Origin: Pseudonocardia acidicola
GTDB lineage: Bacteria; Actinomycetota; Actinomycetes; Mycobacteriales; Pseudonocardiaceae
DNA length: 64,000 bases
NCBI RefSeq assembly: GCF_012911935.1
Contig: NZ_JAAXLA010000021.1
Coordinates: 30,476-94,475 of the forward strand
Direction: 5' to 3'
Positions 34,341-42,941 of the stretch are shown piece after piece. Under the pieces are notes generated by a model, which saw nothing but the letters and a program-made list of their open reading frames with translations, made no database searches and had not been told where the DNA came from. Numbering within the stretch: position 1 is the stretch's first letter; each line of letters opens with the position of its first letter. Both the position numbers and the translations under genes were made by a program.

Positions 34341-34533
34341 GCGCCGCGCCGCCGCCCGTCGTCGGGAGGACGGATCGGCGGGATCGACCGGTCGCCGTGC
34401 AACCCGATCGGGGTCTCGCGCGTCCCTTTGGCGTGGGGCGGCTGCGTCACTGCGTAGGGTGACCGTCGATCGCCGGGACGCAGTGGCGCGCCCGCAACGG
34501 ACCCGACGACACGCCGACGGGGTGGTGTGGAGC

Positions 34534-35682
34534 ATGAACGGTGACTACGGAGGGCCACCGCCGCAGCCCCCGGGACGGGGCGCGCCGCCGCGGCGCGGGC
34601 CCGGGCCCGGCTGGGGGCGGCCGCAGCGGCCGCCACAGCAGCGCCCGCCGATGCAGCAGACGGCCGTGCTGGGCCGGGGGCACGGCGGTGCCCCGCCCGT
34701 CGTGCCGCCGCCGCGCCCGCCGGTGGCCGCGGTGCCCAGGCGCCGGCCCCGCTGGGGGCGCCGGATCAGGGCGATCCTCATCGTGCTGCTGGTGCTGATC
34801 GTCGGGTTCGGGGTCTATCTGGACCAGAACCTGCAGCGCACCGCGGCGCTGCCCACCGACAGCACCACCTCGTCGTCGGGCACGAACTACCTCATCGTCG
34901 GCTCGGACAGCCGGGCCGGGTTGAGCGGCGAGCAGGAGCAGCAGCTCGCGACCGGCGACGCCGCCGGCCAGCGCACCGACACGATCATGCTGCTGCACAC
35001 CGGCAGCTCCGGATCGGTGCTGGTCAGCATCCCGCGCGACAGCTACGTCCCCATCGCCGGGAACGGCACCAACAAGATCAACGCGGCGTTCTCCCTCGGC
35101 GGCCCGCAGCTGCTGATCAGCACCGTGGAGGCGGCGACCGGGCTGCACATCGACCACTACGCGGAGATCGGTTTCGGCGGTTTCGTCGGCGCCGTCGACG
35201 CGGTCGGCGGGGTCAACATGTGCGTGCCGCAGTCGATCAAGGACCCGAAGGCGGGCCTGGACATCAAGGCGGGCTGCCAGGACCTCGACGGGACGACCGC
35301 GCTCGGCTACGTCCGGACCCGGGCCACGGCGGGCTCGGACTTCGACCGGGTCGCGCGGCAGCGCGCCTTCCTCTCCGCGCTGATCGCGAAGGCGACGAGC
35401 CCGGCCACCCTGATCAACCCGTTCCGGACGGTGCCGCTGGCGTCGGCGATGACCGGGGCGATCACGGTGGACAACTCCGACCACATCTGGAACCTCGCCG
35501 GGCTCGCGCTGGCGCTCAAGGGCGTCTCGGGCGGCGACGGGGTCGCCACAACGGTGCCGGTCGGGTCGACGCCGAACATCGGCGGCCAGGACGTGGTGCG
35601 CTGGGACAAGGCGCGCGCGTCCGCGCTGTTCTCCGCGATCGAGAACGACAAGAAGCCGACGGGGTCCGCGCTCGGCCCCTGA
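34534..35682 (+). CDS. LytR-CpsA-Psr (LCP) family envelope ligase
   Basis: 382-residue envelope protein. It has a Pro/Gly/Arg-rich cytoplasmic N-terminus (about 1-75), one membrane segment (about 82-100, RAILIVLLVLIVGFGVYL) and an extracytoplasmic LCP domain. LCP hallmarks are YLIVGSDSRAG (about 124-134), RTDTIMLLHTGS, VLVSIPRDSYVPI (about 164-176), NKINAAFSLGG and LGYVRTRATAGSDFDRVARQ (about 258-277). LCP enzymes attach arabinogalactan or wall polymers to peptidoglycan. ATG 34534 was chosen; GTG 34525 is close and in frame. A strong hairpin follows the stop. Confidence 0.9.
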   Translation: MNGDYGGPPPQPPGRGAPPRRGPGPGWGRPQRPPQQRPPMQQTAVLGRGHGGAPPVVPPPRPPVAAVPRRRPRWGRRIRAILIVLLVLIVGFGVYLDQNLQRTAALPTDSTTSSSGTNYLIVGSDSRAGLSGEQEQQLATGDAAGQRTDTIMLLHTGSSGSVLVSIPRDSYVPIAGNGTNKINAAFSLGGPQLLISTVEAATGLHIDHYAEIGFGGFVGAVDAVGGVNMCVPQSIKDPKAGLDIKAGCQDLDGTTALGYVRTRATAGSDFDRVARQRAFLSALIAKATSPATLINPFRTVPLASAMTGAITVDNSDHIWNLAGLALALKGVSGGDGVATTVPVGSTPNIGGQDVVRWDKARASALFSAIENDKKPTGSALGP

Positions 35683-35698
35683 GCCGCACCGCCGGTCC

Positions 35699-35724
35699 GA
35701 TGCCCGCCCGGACGGGCGGGCATC
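35699..35724. terminator. bidirectional terminator between LCP and ku genes
   Basis: GATGCCCGCCC - GGAC - GGGCGGGCATC is a perfect 11-bp hairpin placed between two convergent genes, touching the ku stop codon. It lacks T-runs, as is common in GC-rich actinobacteria. Confidence 0.75.
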
Positions 35725-36694
35725 AGGCCGGCTTGCGGGTGCGCCGGCGCGTCGCCGGCTTCTCCTCGGCGCTCTCGTCGCCGGACTTCTCGGCGGCCGG
35801 CTTGCGGGTCCTCTTCGATGCGCCGCCGGAGGCGCTCCGCTTCGTGCCGGACGATCCGGACGACGACCCGGATGCCGCCGAGCGCCGTCGCGCGCCGCCC
35901 GACCCGGTGCCTTCCTTCGCGGCCTCGACGCTGCGCTGCAGGGCGCTGAGCAGGTCGGTCATGCTGTCGCCCTCGTCTTCGGCGGGCTTCTCCGCGACCG
36001 GCGCCGGTCGGCTGTCGCCGCTGGTGCGCTTCTGCTCGATGAGCTGCTCGACGGCGTCGCGGTACTCGTCGTGGAACTCGGTCGGGTCGAAGTCCGCGCC
36101 CAGACTCTCGATCAGCGAGGCCGCCATCTGCAGCTCCTGGGGCCGCAGCTCGACATCGGCGTCGAGGATGTCGAAGTCGGGCTCGCGCACCTCGTCGGGC
36201 CACAGCATCGTCTGCAGCACGATGGCCTTGTCCTTGACCCGGAGCAGGGCCAGCGTCTCGCGCTGCCGCAGGGCGACCTTCACGACCGCCATCCGGTCGG
36301 TCTCCTTGAGCGCCTCGCGCAGCAACGCGTACGGCTTGGCCGCCTTGGCCTCGGGCTCGAGGTAGTAGCTCTTGTCGAACAGCAGCGGGTCGATCTGGTC
36401 GGCCGGGACGAACTCGATGACGTCGATCTCGTGTCCGGTCGCGGTCGGTAGCGAGTCGAGGTCGGTCTCGGTCAGCGTGATCAGCTCACCGTCCTCGGTC
36501 TCGTAGCCCTTGACGATGTCGGCGTAGTCGACCTCCTCGCCGTCGATCGAACAGGTCCGCTTGTAGCGGATGCGCCCGCCGTCCTCGGCGTGCACCTGGT
36601 GGAACCGGATGTCGTGGTTGGAGGTGGCCGAATAGAGCTTGATCGGCACGCTGACCAGACCGAACGACACGGCGCCGCTCCACATCGCGCGCAT
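35723..36694 (-). CDS. ku: non-homologous end-joining protein Ku
   Basis: 323-residue bacterial Ku that binds double-strand ends and recruits the LigD-type ligase. The conserved start MRAMWSGAVSFGLVSVPIKL and the core VHAEDGGRIRYKRTCSIDGE, DKSYYLEPEAKAAKPYALL and MAASLIESLGADFDP are present. The C-terminus (about 255-323) is long, Ser-rich and basic, with RTRKPAAEKS and a final RRRTRKPA; such tails help DNA binding in actinobacterial Ku. ATG 36694 has GGAAGG upstream. Divergent from the ligase gene by 87 bp, forming a minimal repair pair. Confidence 0.95.
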   Translation of the reverse strand: MRAMWSGAVSFGLVSVPIKLYSATSNHDIRFHQVHAEDGGRIRYKRTCSIDGEEVDYADIVKGYETEDGELITLTETDLDSLPTATGHEIDVIEFVPADQIDPLLFDKSYYLEPEAKAAKPYALLREALKETDRMAVVKVALRQRETLALLRVKDKAIVLQTMLWPDEVREPDFDILDADVELRPQELQMAASLIESLGADFDPTEFHDEYRDAVEQLIEQKRTSGDSRPAPVAEKPAEDEGDSMTDLLSALQRSVEAAKEGTGSGGARRRSAASGSSSGSSGTKRSASGGASKRTRKPAAEKSGDESAEEKPATRRRTRKPA

Positions 36695-36781
36695 GGTTCT
36701 GCCTTCCACCCGGATAGTTCGGTTCGTGTCGCGCCGACACTGCATGCACTGCGTGACGACAATTACTGACAGCATGACGGC

Positions 36782-37711
36782 GTGCAGCCCATGCTCGCCA
36801 CCCCTGGAGCACTTCCGCGCGGCCCGGAATGGGTGTACGAGGTCAAGTGGGACGGGATGCGACTGCTCGCCGAGGTCGCCGACCGCCGCGCCCGGCTGGT
36901 CAGCCGCAGCGAACGTGACGTGACCGGCAACTTCCCGGAGCTGGCCGGGCTGCCCACCGTCGTCCCGGACGCGCTGTTCGACGGCGAGGTGGTGCTGCTC
37001 GACGACGGTGTCCCCAGCTTCGCCGCGCTGGCCGACCGGATGCACGGGCCGGTGTCCGTGGCCCGGGCGCAGGCCCGGCCGGTGGTGTTCATGGTCTTCG
37101 ACATCCTGCGGCTCTACGGCGTCCCGCTGCTCGACCGCCCGCTCGGCGAGCGCCGCGCGACCCTGGAGCGACTGGATTTCCGGTCCGTCCCGGCTGTGCA
37201 GCTCTCCCCGCTCTACACCGACGGGGCGGCACTGCTGGAGGCGACCGCGCAGCGCGGGATGGAGGGCGTGGTGGCCAAGCACCGGGACGCTCCGTACCGT
37301 CCCGGGCGGCGCAGCTCCGGCTGGGTGAAGGTGGCGCACCGGCTCTCGCAGACGTGCCTGGTCCTCGGCTGGCGCCCGGAACGCGTCGGCGACTCCCGGG
37401 TGGGTGCGCTGCTGCTGGGTGTACCCGATGCGGACGGGGCGTTGCGCTATGCCGGCCGGGTCGGTTCCGGCTTGGCGTCCGACACCGTGCAGCGCGTGCT
37501 CCGGGAGGTCCTGGATGGACTGCCCTCGACGGACTCGCCGGTCGACGGGCAGGTGCCGCGAGTGGACGCCGCGGGCGCGCGCTGGTGCGAGCCGGCTCTC
37601 GTGGTGGAGGTCGTGCACCTGGGCTGGACCGACGGGGGCCGGTTGCGCCAGCCGGTGTTCCGCGGGGTCCGCGCGGATGTCGACCCTGCCGAGATCCGTC
37701 GTCATCCCTGA
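36782..37711 (+). CDS. ATP-dependent DNA ligase (LigD ligase-domain type)
   Basis: 309-residue stand-alone ATP-dependent ligase. The nucleotidyl-transferase motif I is YEVKWDGMR with adenylated Lys22. Further motifs are LVSRSERDVTGNFPE (Ia/III region), LFDGEVVLLDD, MEGVVAKHRDAPYRPGRRS (motif IV/V) and a C-terminal OB-fold. It lacks polymerase and phosphoesterase domains of full-length LigD. With divergent ku it should seal double-strand breaks by end joining. GTG 36782 start; no clear ribosome binding site. Confidence 0.88.
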   Translation: MQPMLATPGALPRGPEWVYEVKWDGMRLLAEVADRRARLVSRSERDVTGNFPELAGLPTVVPDALFDGEVVLLDDGVPSFAALADRMHGPVSVARAQARPVVFMVFDILRLYGVPLLDRPLGERRATLERLDFRSVPAVQLSPLYTDGAALLEATAQRGMEGVVAKHRDAPYRPGRRSSGWVKVAHRLSQTCLVLGWRPERVGDSRVGALLLGVPDADGALRYAGRVGSGLASDTVQRVLREVLDGLPSTDSPVDGQVPRVDAAGARWCEPALVVEVVHLGWTDGGRLRQPVFRGVRADVDPAEIRRHP

Positions 37712-37812
37712 TCGCCGCCCGGTCGTGGCCCGATCGGGCAGGTCACTGGCCCCCGCGTGTGGGCTAAGGGCAGGATGAGCGCGTTGGCGTGAAGCTCGAG
37801 AAGGGGGCACCG

Positions 37813-38019
37813 GTGGTCGATTTCAATGCGCTCAGAGGTAAAGCCGAGGAACTGCTGAACCAGCACGGCGACAAGGTCGAGACGGCGACCGACAAGGTCG
37901 GCGACCTGGTCAAGGGGAAGTTCGGCCACGACGAGCAGGTCGACCAGGTCGTCGGGAAGATCAAGGACCTGATTCCGGACGGCCCGGGCGGCGAGCAGCC
38001 GCCCGCAGCCGAGCGGTAG
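37813..38019 (+). CDS. Rv0909/MT0933-like antitoxin family protein
   Basis: 68-residue acidic/basic helical protein with the family pattern FNALRGKAEELLNQHGDKVE (about residues 4-23) and VGDLVKGKFGHDEQVDQVV (about 30-48), annotated in mycobacteria as a type II antitoxin. No toxin-like ORF is adjacent on either side. GTG 37813 with AAGGGGG at good spacing was preferred over GTG 37789. Family members often occur as orphan small proteins, so an antitoxin role is doubtful here. Confidence 0.65.
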   Translation: MVDFNALRGKAEELLNQHGDKVETATDKVGDLVKGKFGHDEQVDQVVGKIKDLIPDGPGGEQPPAAER

Positions 38020-38080
38020 AACCTGAGTCCCGGATCCGGCGGCCGGCCCCCTCTGACCGAGGGGGCCTGTCCTCAGTGGC

Positions 38081-38086
38081 TACGGT
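38081..38086 (+). promoter_or_regulatory. -10 hexamer, leaderless glycolipid-binding-like gene
   Basis: TACGGT ends seven bases before ATG 38094. It argues for ATG 38094 over the upstream GTG 38076. Confidence 0.45.
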
Positions 38087-38093
38087 GGTGTCG

Positions 38094-38705
38094 ATGACGA
38101 GCATGCTGACCTGGCAGGCCGACGGCGAGGTGGGCCTGGAGGGGGCCCGGTTCCTGCCTGGGGCCGGGGGTTTCCGCGCGTTGAGCCGCATGGTCCGGTC
38201 CGGGGCCGGGGGCGAGTTCACCGCGTCCTACCGGCTGGTGGTGGGCGAGGACGGAACGGTGCAGCGGCTGTCGGTCACCGCCGCGACCGCGGAACGCGAG
38301 CGGCACCTGACGATCAACCGGACCGAGGACGGCCAGTGGTTGCTGGACACCGGTTCGGGCAGCGCCCAGCCGGAGTTCGGCTCCGCGGTGGACGTCGACC
38401 TCGAGTACAGCCCGCTGTTCAACACGCTGCCGATCAGGCGGCTGGGCCTGCACCGGGAGCCGGGGGACCACACGCTGTCGGTCGTGTTCGTGTCGCTGCC
38501 CGACCTGGAGGTCCGGCTCGTCGACCAGCGCTACCGGACGGTGTCCACGCTCACCGGCGGCGACGGCTCCGGCCAGGCCGTGGTCGAGTTCAGCTCCGGC
38601 GACGTCACCGCGGAGCTCGTGGTGGACCCCGACGGCGTGATCTGCCACTACCCGGGGCTCGCCCGCAGGGTGTCGCCCCAGGGCGCCACCCCGGCCGCCG
38701 GCTGA
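38094..38705 (+). CDS. putative glycolipid-binding domain protein (PF06475-like)
   Basis: 203-residue soluble beta-rich protein. Family-like segments are SYRLVVGEDGTVQRLSVTAA (about residues 44-63), ERHLTINRTEDGQWL (about 67-81) and DVDLEYSPLFNTLPIRRLGL (about 101-120). The closest family is a putative glycolipid-binding domain first named in Gram-negative bacteria; binding is not shown. No signal peptide is present. Downstream of the Rv0909-like gene (74 bp gap). Confidence 0.7.
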   Translation: MTSMLTWQADGEVGLEGARFLPGAGGFRALSRMVRSGAGGEFTASYRLVVGEDGTVQRLSVTAATAERERHLTINRTEDGQWLLDTGSGSAQPEFGSAVDVDLEYSPLFNTLPIRRLGLHREPGDHTLSVVFVSLPDLEVRLVDQRYRTVSTLTGGDGSGQAVVEFSSGDVTAELVVDPDGVICHYPGLARRVSPQGATPAAG

Positions 38706-38726
38706 CCACCGCCCGCAGCTGCGGGG

Positions 38727-39677
38727 TCAGTCCCGCCAGCCGACCACGACGTCGCCGCGGCGGCCGAGCTCGCGCAGCTCGGCCAGCGAGGCGGGCCCGT
38801 CCAGACGGACCCGCTCGGCGAGCGGCTCACGGGTCGCGGCCCAGCGCTGCCGGGCGGCGTAGCCGGCCTTGACGGTGGCGGCGAGTCCGCCGGTCGAGGC
38901 CAGTGCGCCGCGCATCGCCCCGAGCCGGCCGAGCGCGTCGTCCACGGCGGCGAGCAGCGCGTCGCGGTTGCCCTCGCACATCGCCAGCACCAGCTCCGGG
39001 CGGGTACCGGCGACCCGGGTGCCGTCGGCGAACGAGCTCGCGGCGAGCGCCAGCGGCAGATCGTCGTCCGGCGCGCCGGCACCCACGGCGGCCAGCACCG
39101 CGGCGAGCAGGTGCGGCAGGTGCGAGATCCGGGCGACGGCCAGGTCGTGCTCGTCGATCGCGGCCGGCACCACGTGTGCGCCGCAGTCCCAGGCCAGATC
39201 GGCGACGTCGGCCCAGACCTCCAGGTCCAGCCCGTCGTCGGCGGCGACCACCCAGGCCGCGCCGGTGAACAGGCCCGCCTGCCCGGCGGCCCAGCCCGAC
39301 TCGGCGGTGCCGGCCATCGGGTGCCCGCCCACGTAGCGGGCCCGCGGGGCGTAGCGGGCCACCGCGTCGGCCACTGCGACCTTGACGCTCACCGCGTCGG
39401 TCAGCCGGCAGGTCGGGGCGACGGCGTCGACGCGGCGCAGCACGTCGGGCACCGCGGGCAGCGGCACGGCCAGCACGACCAGGGCGTCGGCCTCGACCGC
39501 CCGGCGCAGCGCGGCGTCGAGATCGGTGCCGACGGCGAACCCGTCGGCGCGGGCCTCGGCCGCGGTCGTCTCGGAGGCGCTCGTGCCCCACACGTCGCGG
39601 CCGGCCTTCTCCGCGGCGCGCAGCAGCGAGCCGCCGATCAGCCCGGTCCCGACGACGCACACAGCCCGCTCCGACAT
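38727..39677 (-). CDS. tyrA: prephenate dehydrogenase
   Basis: 316-residue NAD(P)-dependent enzyme for tyrosine biosynthesis, converting prephenate (or arogenate) to the hydroxyphenylpyruvate/tyrosine precursor. VCVVGTGLIGGSLLRAAEKA (about residues 6-25) binds the nucleotide; VGGHPMAGTAESGW (about 114-127) and HDLAVARISHLPHLLAAVLA (about 176-195) carry the active-site His residues. ATG 39677 is placed seven bases after TAACCT (minus strand), indicating a leaderless transcript. The ORF extends nine codons upstream to 39704 without support. Confidence 0.9.
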   Translation of the reverse strand: MSERAVCVVGTGLIGGSLLRAAEKAGRDVWGTSASETTAAEARADGFAVGTDLDAALRRAVEADALVVLAVPLPAVPDVLRRVDAVAPTCRLTDAVSVKVAVADAVARYAPRARYVGGHPMAGTAESGWAAGQAGLFTGAAWVVAADDGLDLEVWADVADLAWDCGAHVVPAAIDEHDLAVARISHLPHLLAAVLAAVGAGAPDDDLPLALAASSFADGTRVAGTRPELVLAMCEGNRDALLAAVDDALGRLGAMRGALASTGGLAATVKAGYAARQRWAATREPLAERVRLDGPASLAELRELGRRGDVVVGWRD

Positions 39678-39684
39678 GGCCGTC

Positions 39685-39690
39685 AGGTTA
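39685..39690 (-). promoter_or_regulatory. -10 hexamer, leaderless prephenate dehydrogenase
   Basis: TAACCT on the minus strand ends seven bases before ATG 39677; there is no Shine-Dalgarno sequence. Confidence 0.5.
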
Positions 39691-39700
39691 GGCGCTGCGC

Positions 39701-41059
39701 TCACGAGCGCGTCAGCGCGGAGGCCACGCGCAGCACCCCGCGCTCTTCCAGGCGCACCCCGACGATCTGGACGCCGAGCGGCATCCCGCCGTCGGACACC
39801 GCGCCGGGCACCGACACCGCGGGCCAGCCGGTCAGGTTGAACGGCTGGGTCAGGGCCAGCAGTGACGACCAGACCGGGACCGCCTCACCGTCGATCTCGA
39901 CCTTGCGCTCGCCGATCGGGGTGGCCCGCAGCCGGGTGGTCGCCAGCACCAGGACGTCCACCCCGGCCGCGTCGCAGCTCACCCGGAACGCGGCCGACAA
40001 CCGGCGCCGGGCGCGCAGCGCGTCGACATAGGCGCGGGCGGGCTGGTCGGCGAGGGCCTCCAGGCGCTGCGCGGTGAACGGCTGGTAGTCGTCGTGGCGC
40101 TGGGCGAGCCGGTCCGCGTGCGTCGCGTAGGCCTCGGCGCCGACGATCTCGGAGTAGGTCGCCGCCAGCTCGTCGATCATCGGGGTACGTACCTCGACGA
40201 CGTGCGCCCCGCCCTTCTGCAGGCGCTCGACCGCGGCCGCCACCCCGGCGTTGATCACCGGGTCGGCGGCCTGCCAGTACGGATCCGGCAGCACCCCGAC
40301 CCGGACCCCGGACACTCCCGGCAGCTGGATCCCGCCGCCGGTGCCGTCGGCGCGGCTCAGCACGTCCCACGCCACGCCGGCCGAGTGCGGGTCGCCGGTG
40401 AGCAGTCCGACGTGGTCACAGGTTTCCGACAGCGGGAACACGCCCTCGGTGGACAGCCGCCCGAGCGTCGGCTTCAGCCCGATCACACCACACAGCGCGG
40501 CCGGGGTACGCACGCTCGCGCCGGTGTCGGTGCCCAGGGTGAGCGGCAGGTGCCCGGCGGCGACCGCGACGGCCGAGCCGGACGACGAGCCGCCGGTGAT
40601 GCGCTCGGGGTCGTGCGGGTTGCGGGCCGGTCCGCTGGCCGACACGTCGCCGCTGGGGCCGTAGGCGAACTCGTGGGTGTGCAGCTTGCCGACGATCACG
40701 GCGCCGGCCTCGCGCAGCCGGGTCACCACCGGGCCCTCGGTGGTGGCGGGCGGGGCGTCGGCGAGCACGTTCGAGCCGGCCCGGGTGGGCAGCCCGATCA
40801 CGTCGAACAGGTCTTTCACCCCGACCGCGACGCCGTGCAGCGGGCCGCGCCAGGTGCCGGCGGCCAGTTCCTCGGTGAGCGCGGCGGCCTGCCGCAGCGC
40901 GCCCTCCTCGTCGAGGGTGACCACGGCGTTGTGGTCGTCGGCGCGCAGCCGGTCGAGCACGTCGCGGACGTGCTCGATGGGGGAGAGCTCGCCGGAACGG
41001 ATGGCAAGTGACAGATCGCGCAGCGACGGCGCTGCCGGCAGCGGGGAGGACGAGGTCAC
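39701..41059 (-). CDS. amidase-signature family amidase
   Basis: 452-residue hydrolase of the amidase-signature family that cleaves C-N bonds of amides. The Ser-cisSer-Lys triad is visible: Lys82 in GVAVGVKDLFDVIG, the cis-Ser in ITGGSSSGSAVAVAAG (about 155-170), and nucleophile Ser in LGTDTGASVRTPAALCG (about 175-191). GatA-like length, but the GatB/GatC partner genes are absent and it is far from translation genes, so a catabolic amidase is favoured. GTG 41059 chosen. It is followed closely by the prephenate dehydrogenase gene. Confidence 0.87.
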   Translation of the reverse strand: MTSSSPLPAAPSLRDLSLAIRSGELSPIEHVRDVLDRLRADDHNAVVTLDEEGALRQAAALTEELAAGTWRGPLHGVAVGVKDLFDVIGLPTRAGSNVLADAPPATTEGPVVTRLREAGAVIVGKLHTHEFAYGPSGDVSASGPARNPHDPERITGGSSSGSAVAVAAGHLPLTLGTDTGASVRTPAALCGVIGLKPTLGRLSTEGVFPLSETCDHVGLLTGDPHSAGVAWDVLSRADGTGGGIQLPGVSGVRVGVLPDPYWQAADPVINAGVAAAVERLQKGGAHVVEVRTPMIDELAATYSEIVGAEAYATHADRLAQRHDDYQPFTAQRLEALADQPARAYVDALRARRRLSAAFRVSCDAAGVDVLVLATTRLRATPIGERKVEIDGEAVPVWSSLLALTQPFNLTGWPAVSVPGAVSDGGMPLGVQIVGVRLEERGVLRVASALTRS

Positions 41060-41115
41060 ACCACCACCCTGCCTGGCCGCGCCGCGGCCCGTGCACTCCG
41101 GGGTCGCCGGCACGG

Positions 41116-42330
41116 TCAGCGCAGCGCGTCGAGCGCCAGCCCGGCGTACATCGCGACCCCGCCGACCATCGCGGACTCGTCGAACAGCACCCGGTTGGAG
41201 TGGTTCGGTGCGGCCGACTCCGGGTTCACCCCCGGCGGGCAGGCGCCGAGGAACGCCAGCGCGCCCGGGACCTGCCGCAGCACGTAGGAGAAGTCCTCCG
41301 CGCCCATGATCGGGTTGGGCATGGTGGCCACCCGGCGGCGGCCGAGCACCCGCGCGCCCAGCTCACCGACGCGCCCGGCGGCGTCGTGGTCGTTCACCGT
41401 GACCGGGTAGCCGGGCTCGATCTGCACGTCGGCGACGCAGTCGTAGGCCAGCGCGGTGTGCCGGCAGACGCGGTGGATCTCGTCGTGCACCAGCGCCCGG
41501 ACCGGCTCCGCCATCGTGCGCAGCGTCCCCTCCAGGAACGCCGTCTCCGGGATGATGTTGTTCGTGGTGCCCGCGGTGATGTGCGCGATCGTGAGCACCG
41601 CGGGTTGGTGGGCGTCCACCCGGCGGCTCAGCATCGTCTGCAGGGCCCCGACCATCGCCGCCGCGGCCGGCACCGGGTCCCGCGCGTCGTGCGGCGCGGA
41701 GGCGTGCCCGCCCCGGCCGGTGACCATCACCCGCAGCACGTCGGCCGCCGCCATGATCGGACCGGGCCGGGTGTGCAGTTCGCCGACGGGCAGCGTCGCG
41801 CTGATGTGCAGCGCGTAGGCCGCCTCCGGGGTGCCGGCCGGACCGGCCTTGGCGAGCAGCCCCTCGTCGATCATGTACCGGGCGCCGTGGTGGCCCTCCT
41901 CGCCGGGCTGGAACATCAGCAGCACCCGGCCGGACAGCTGCTCGCGGCGCCGGGCCAGCAGCCGGGCCGCCGACGCGAGCATCGCGACGTGCGTGTCGTG
42001 CCCGCACGCGTGCATCGCGCCGTCGATCTCGGAGCGGAATGCCAGCGGGGTCTCCTCGTGCAACGGCAGCGCGTCCATGTCGCCCCGCAGCAGCACGGTC
42101 GGCCCCGGGCGGGCGCCCTCGAGCACCGCGACCACCGAGCTGACGGTGCGCCCCAGGTGGATCTGCAGCGGCAGGTCGGCCAGTTCGGCGAGCACGGCGT
42201 CGCGGGTGCGGGGCAGGTCGAGACCGAGCTCGGGATGGCGGTGCAGGGCCCGGCGGAGCGCCACGGTGCGGGGCTGCAGCGCCCGGGCTTGATCGCCGAG
42301 GCCGGCAAGCTGGGAATCGGCCGTGGGCAT
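41116..42330 (-). CDS. M20-family amidohydrolase (hippurate hydrolase/IAA-amino-acid hydrolase-like)
   Basis: 404-residue metal-dependent amidohydrolase. HRHPELGLDLPRTRDAV (about residues 28-44), AMHACGHDTHVAMLASAARL (about 102-121), FQPGEEGHHGARYMIDEG (about 138-155) and the C-terminal PIMGAEDFSYVLRQVPGALA carry the metal ligands His/Asp/Glu. Such enzymes remove N-acyl groups from amino acids. ATG 42330 with AGGA upstream; the in-frame ATG 42372 is less likely. Same strand as the amidase (56 bp), perhaps one amide-catabolic unit. Confidence 0.87.
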   Translation of the reverse strand: MPTADSQLAGLGDQARALQPRTVALRRALHRHPELGLDLPRTRDAVLAELADLPLQIHLGRTVSSVVAVLEGARPGPTVLLRGDMDALPLHEETPLAFRSEIDGAMHACGHDTHVAMLASAARLLARRREQLSGRVLLMFQPGEEGHHGARYMIDEGLLAKAGPAGTPEAAYALHISATLPVGELHTRPGPIMAAADVLRVMVTGRGGHASAPHDARDPVPAAAAMVGALQTMLSRRVDAHQPAVLTIAHITAGTTNNIIPETAFLEGTLRTMAEPVRALVHDEIHRVCRHTALAYDCVADVQIEPGYPVTVNDHDAAGRVGELGARVLGRRRVATMPNPIMGAEDFSYVLRQVPGALAFLGACPPGVNPESAAPNHSNRVLFDESAMVGGVAMYAGLALDALR

Positions 42331-42410
42331 ACGGCTGATCCTGGCATTCCGGTGGTGTGACAGCGGTACCAACTTCTGCTTGTGGCTTGGACCACAGTCC
42401 GTGATGGGCT

Positions 42411-42416
42411 TACCGT
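42411..42416 (+). promoter_or_regulatory. -10 hexamer, leaderless tadA operon
   Basis: TACCGT ends six bases before ATG 42423; there is no Shine-Dalgarno sequence. Confidence 0.5.
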
Positions 42417-42422
42417 AGTCTC

Positions 42423-42941
42423 ATGGCGGTGCAGAGCGTCCAGGCGCCCGCGGACGTGCGGGAACAGGCCCTGCCCGGGTATGCGGTCGCTGCGATCCGG
42501 GAGGAGGGTCGCTGGCGGTGTACGCGACTGGATCCCGACGCCCTGGTCGACCTCGATGCGGCCATCACCGAGCTGCGGTCGCTGCGGTCGACGGGGGCCG
42601 TGCTGGGTCTGCTCGACGTGGACGACGAGTTCTTCGTGCTGCTCAGGCCCACCCCCGGCGGGGTGTCGCTGATGGTGTCCGACGCGGTCGCGGCGCTGGA
42701 CTACGACGTCGCCGCCGACGTACTCGACCTGCTGCGGGTGGAGCTGCCGCCCGACGACGACGCCCTCGACGAGCCGTGGCCGGAGGGTGATCTGAACATC
42801 CTCGCCGACCTCGGGCTACCCGCCGACGAGCTCGAGGTGCTCGCCGGCGAGATCGAGCTGTACCCCGATGAGCAGCTCGCGGCCATCGGCCGTCGCTGCG
42901 GGTTCGCCGAAGCCCTCGCCGAGGTCGTCGACGCCCGGTGA
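42423..42941 (+). CDS. tRNA adenosine deaminase-associated protein
   Basis: 172-residue acidic protein of the actinobacterial family always found beside tadA. LLDVDDEFFVLLRPTPGG (about residues 62-79) and DLNILADLGLPADELEVLAG (about 123-142) are typical. Its molecular role is unknown, but gene pairing suggests help in, or control of, A34-to-I34 editing of tRNA. Its end overlaps tadA by four bases (GTGA). Confidence 0.85.
   Translation: MAVQSVQAPADVREQALPGYAVAAIREEGRWRCTRLDPDALVDLDAAITELRSLRSTGAVLGLLDVDDEFFVLLRPTPGGVSLMVSDAVAALDYDVAADVLDLLRVELPPDDDALDEPWPEGDLNILADLGLPADELEVLAGEIELYPDEQLAAIGRRCGFAEALAEVVDAR

Noticed and set aside
39701..41059. Assignment of the amidase as GatA
   Set aside because: The signature is shared by the whole amidase family, no gatB or gatC is nearby, and it neighbours an M20 amidohydrolase, favouring a catabolic enzyme.
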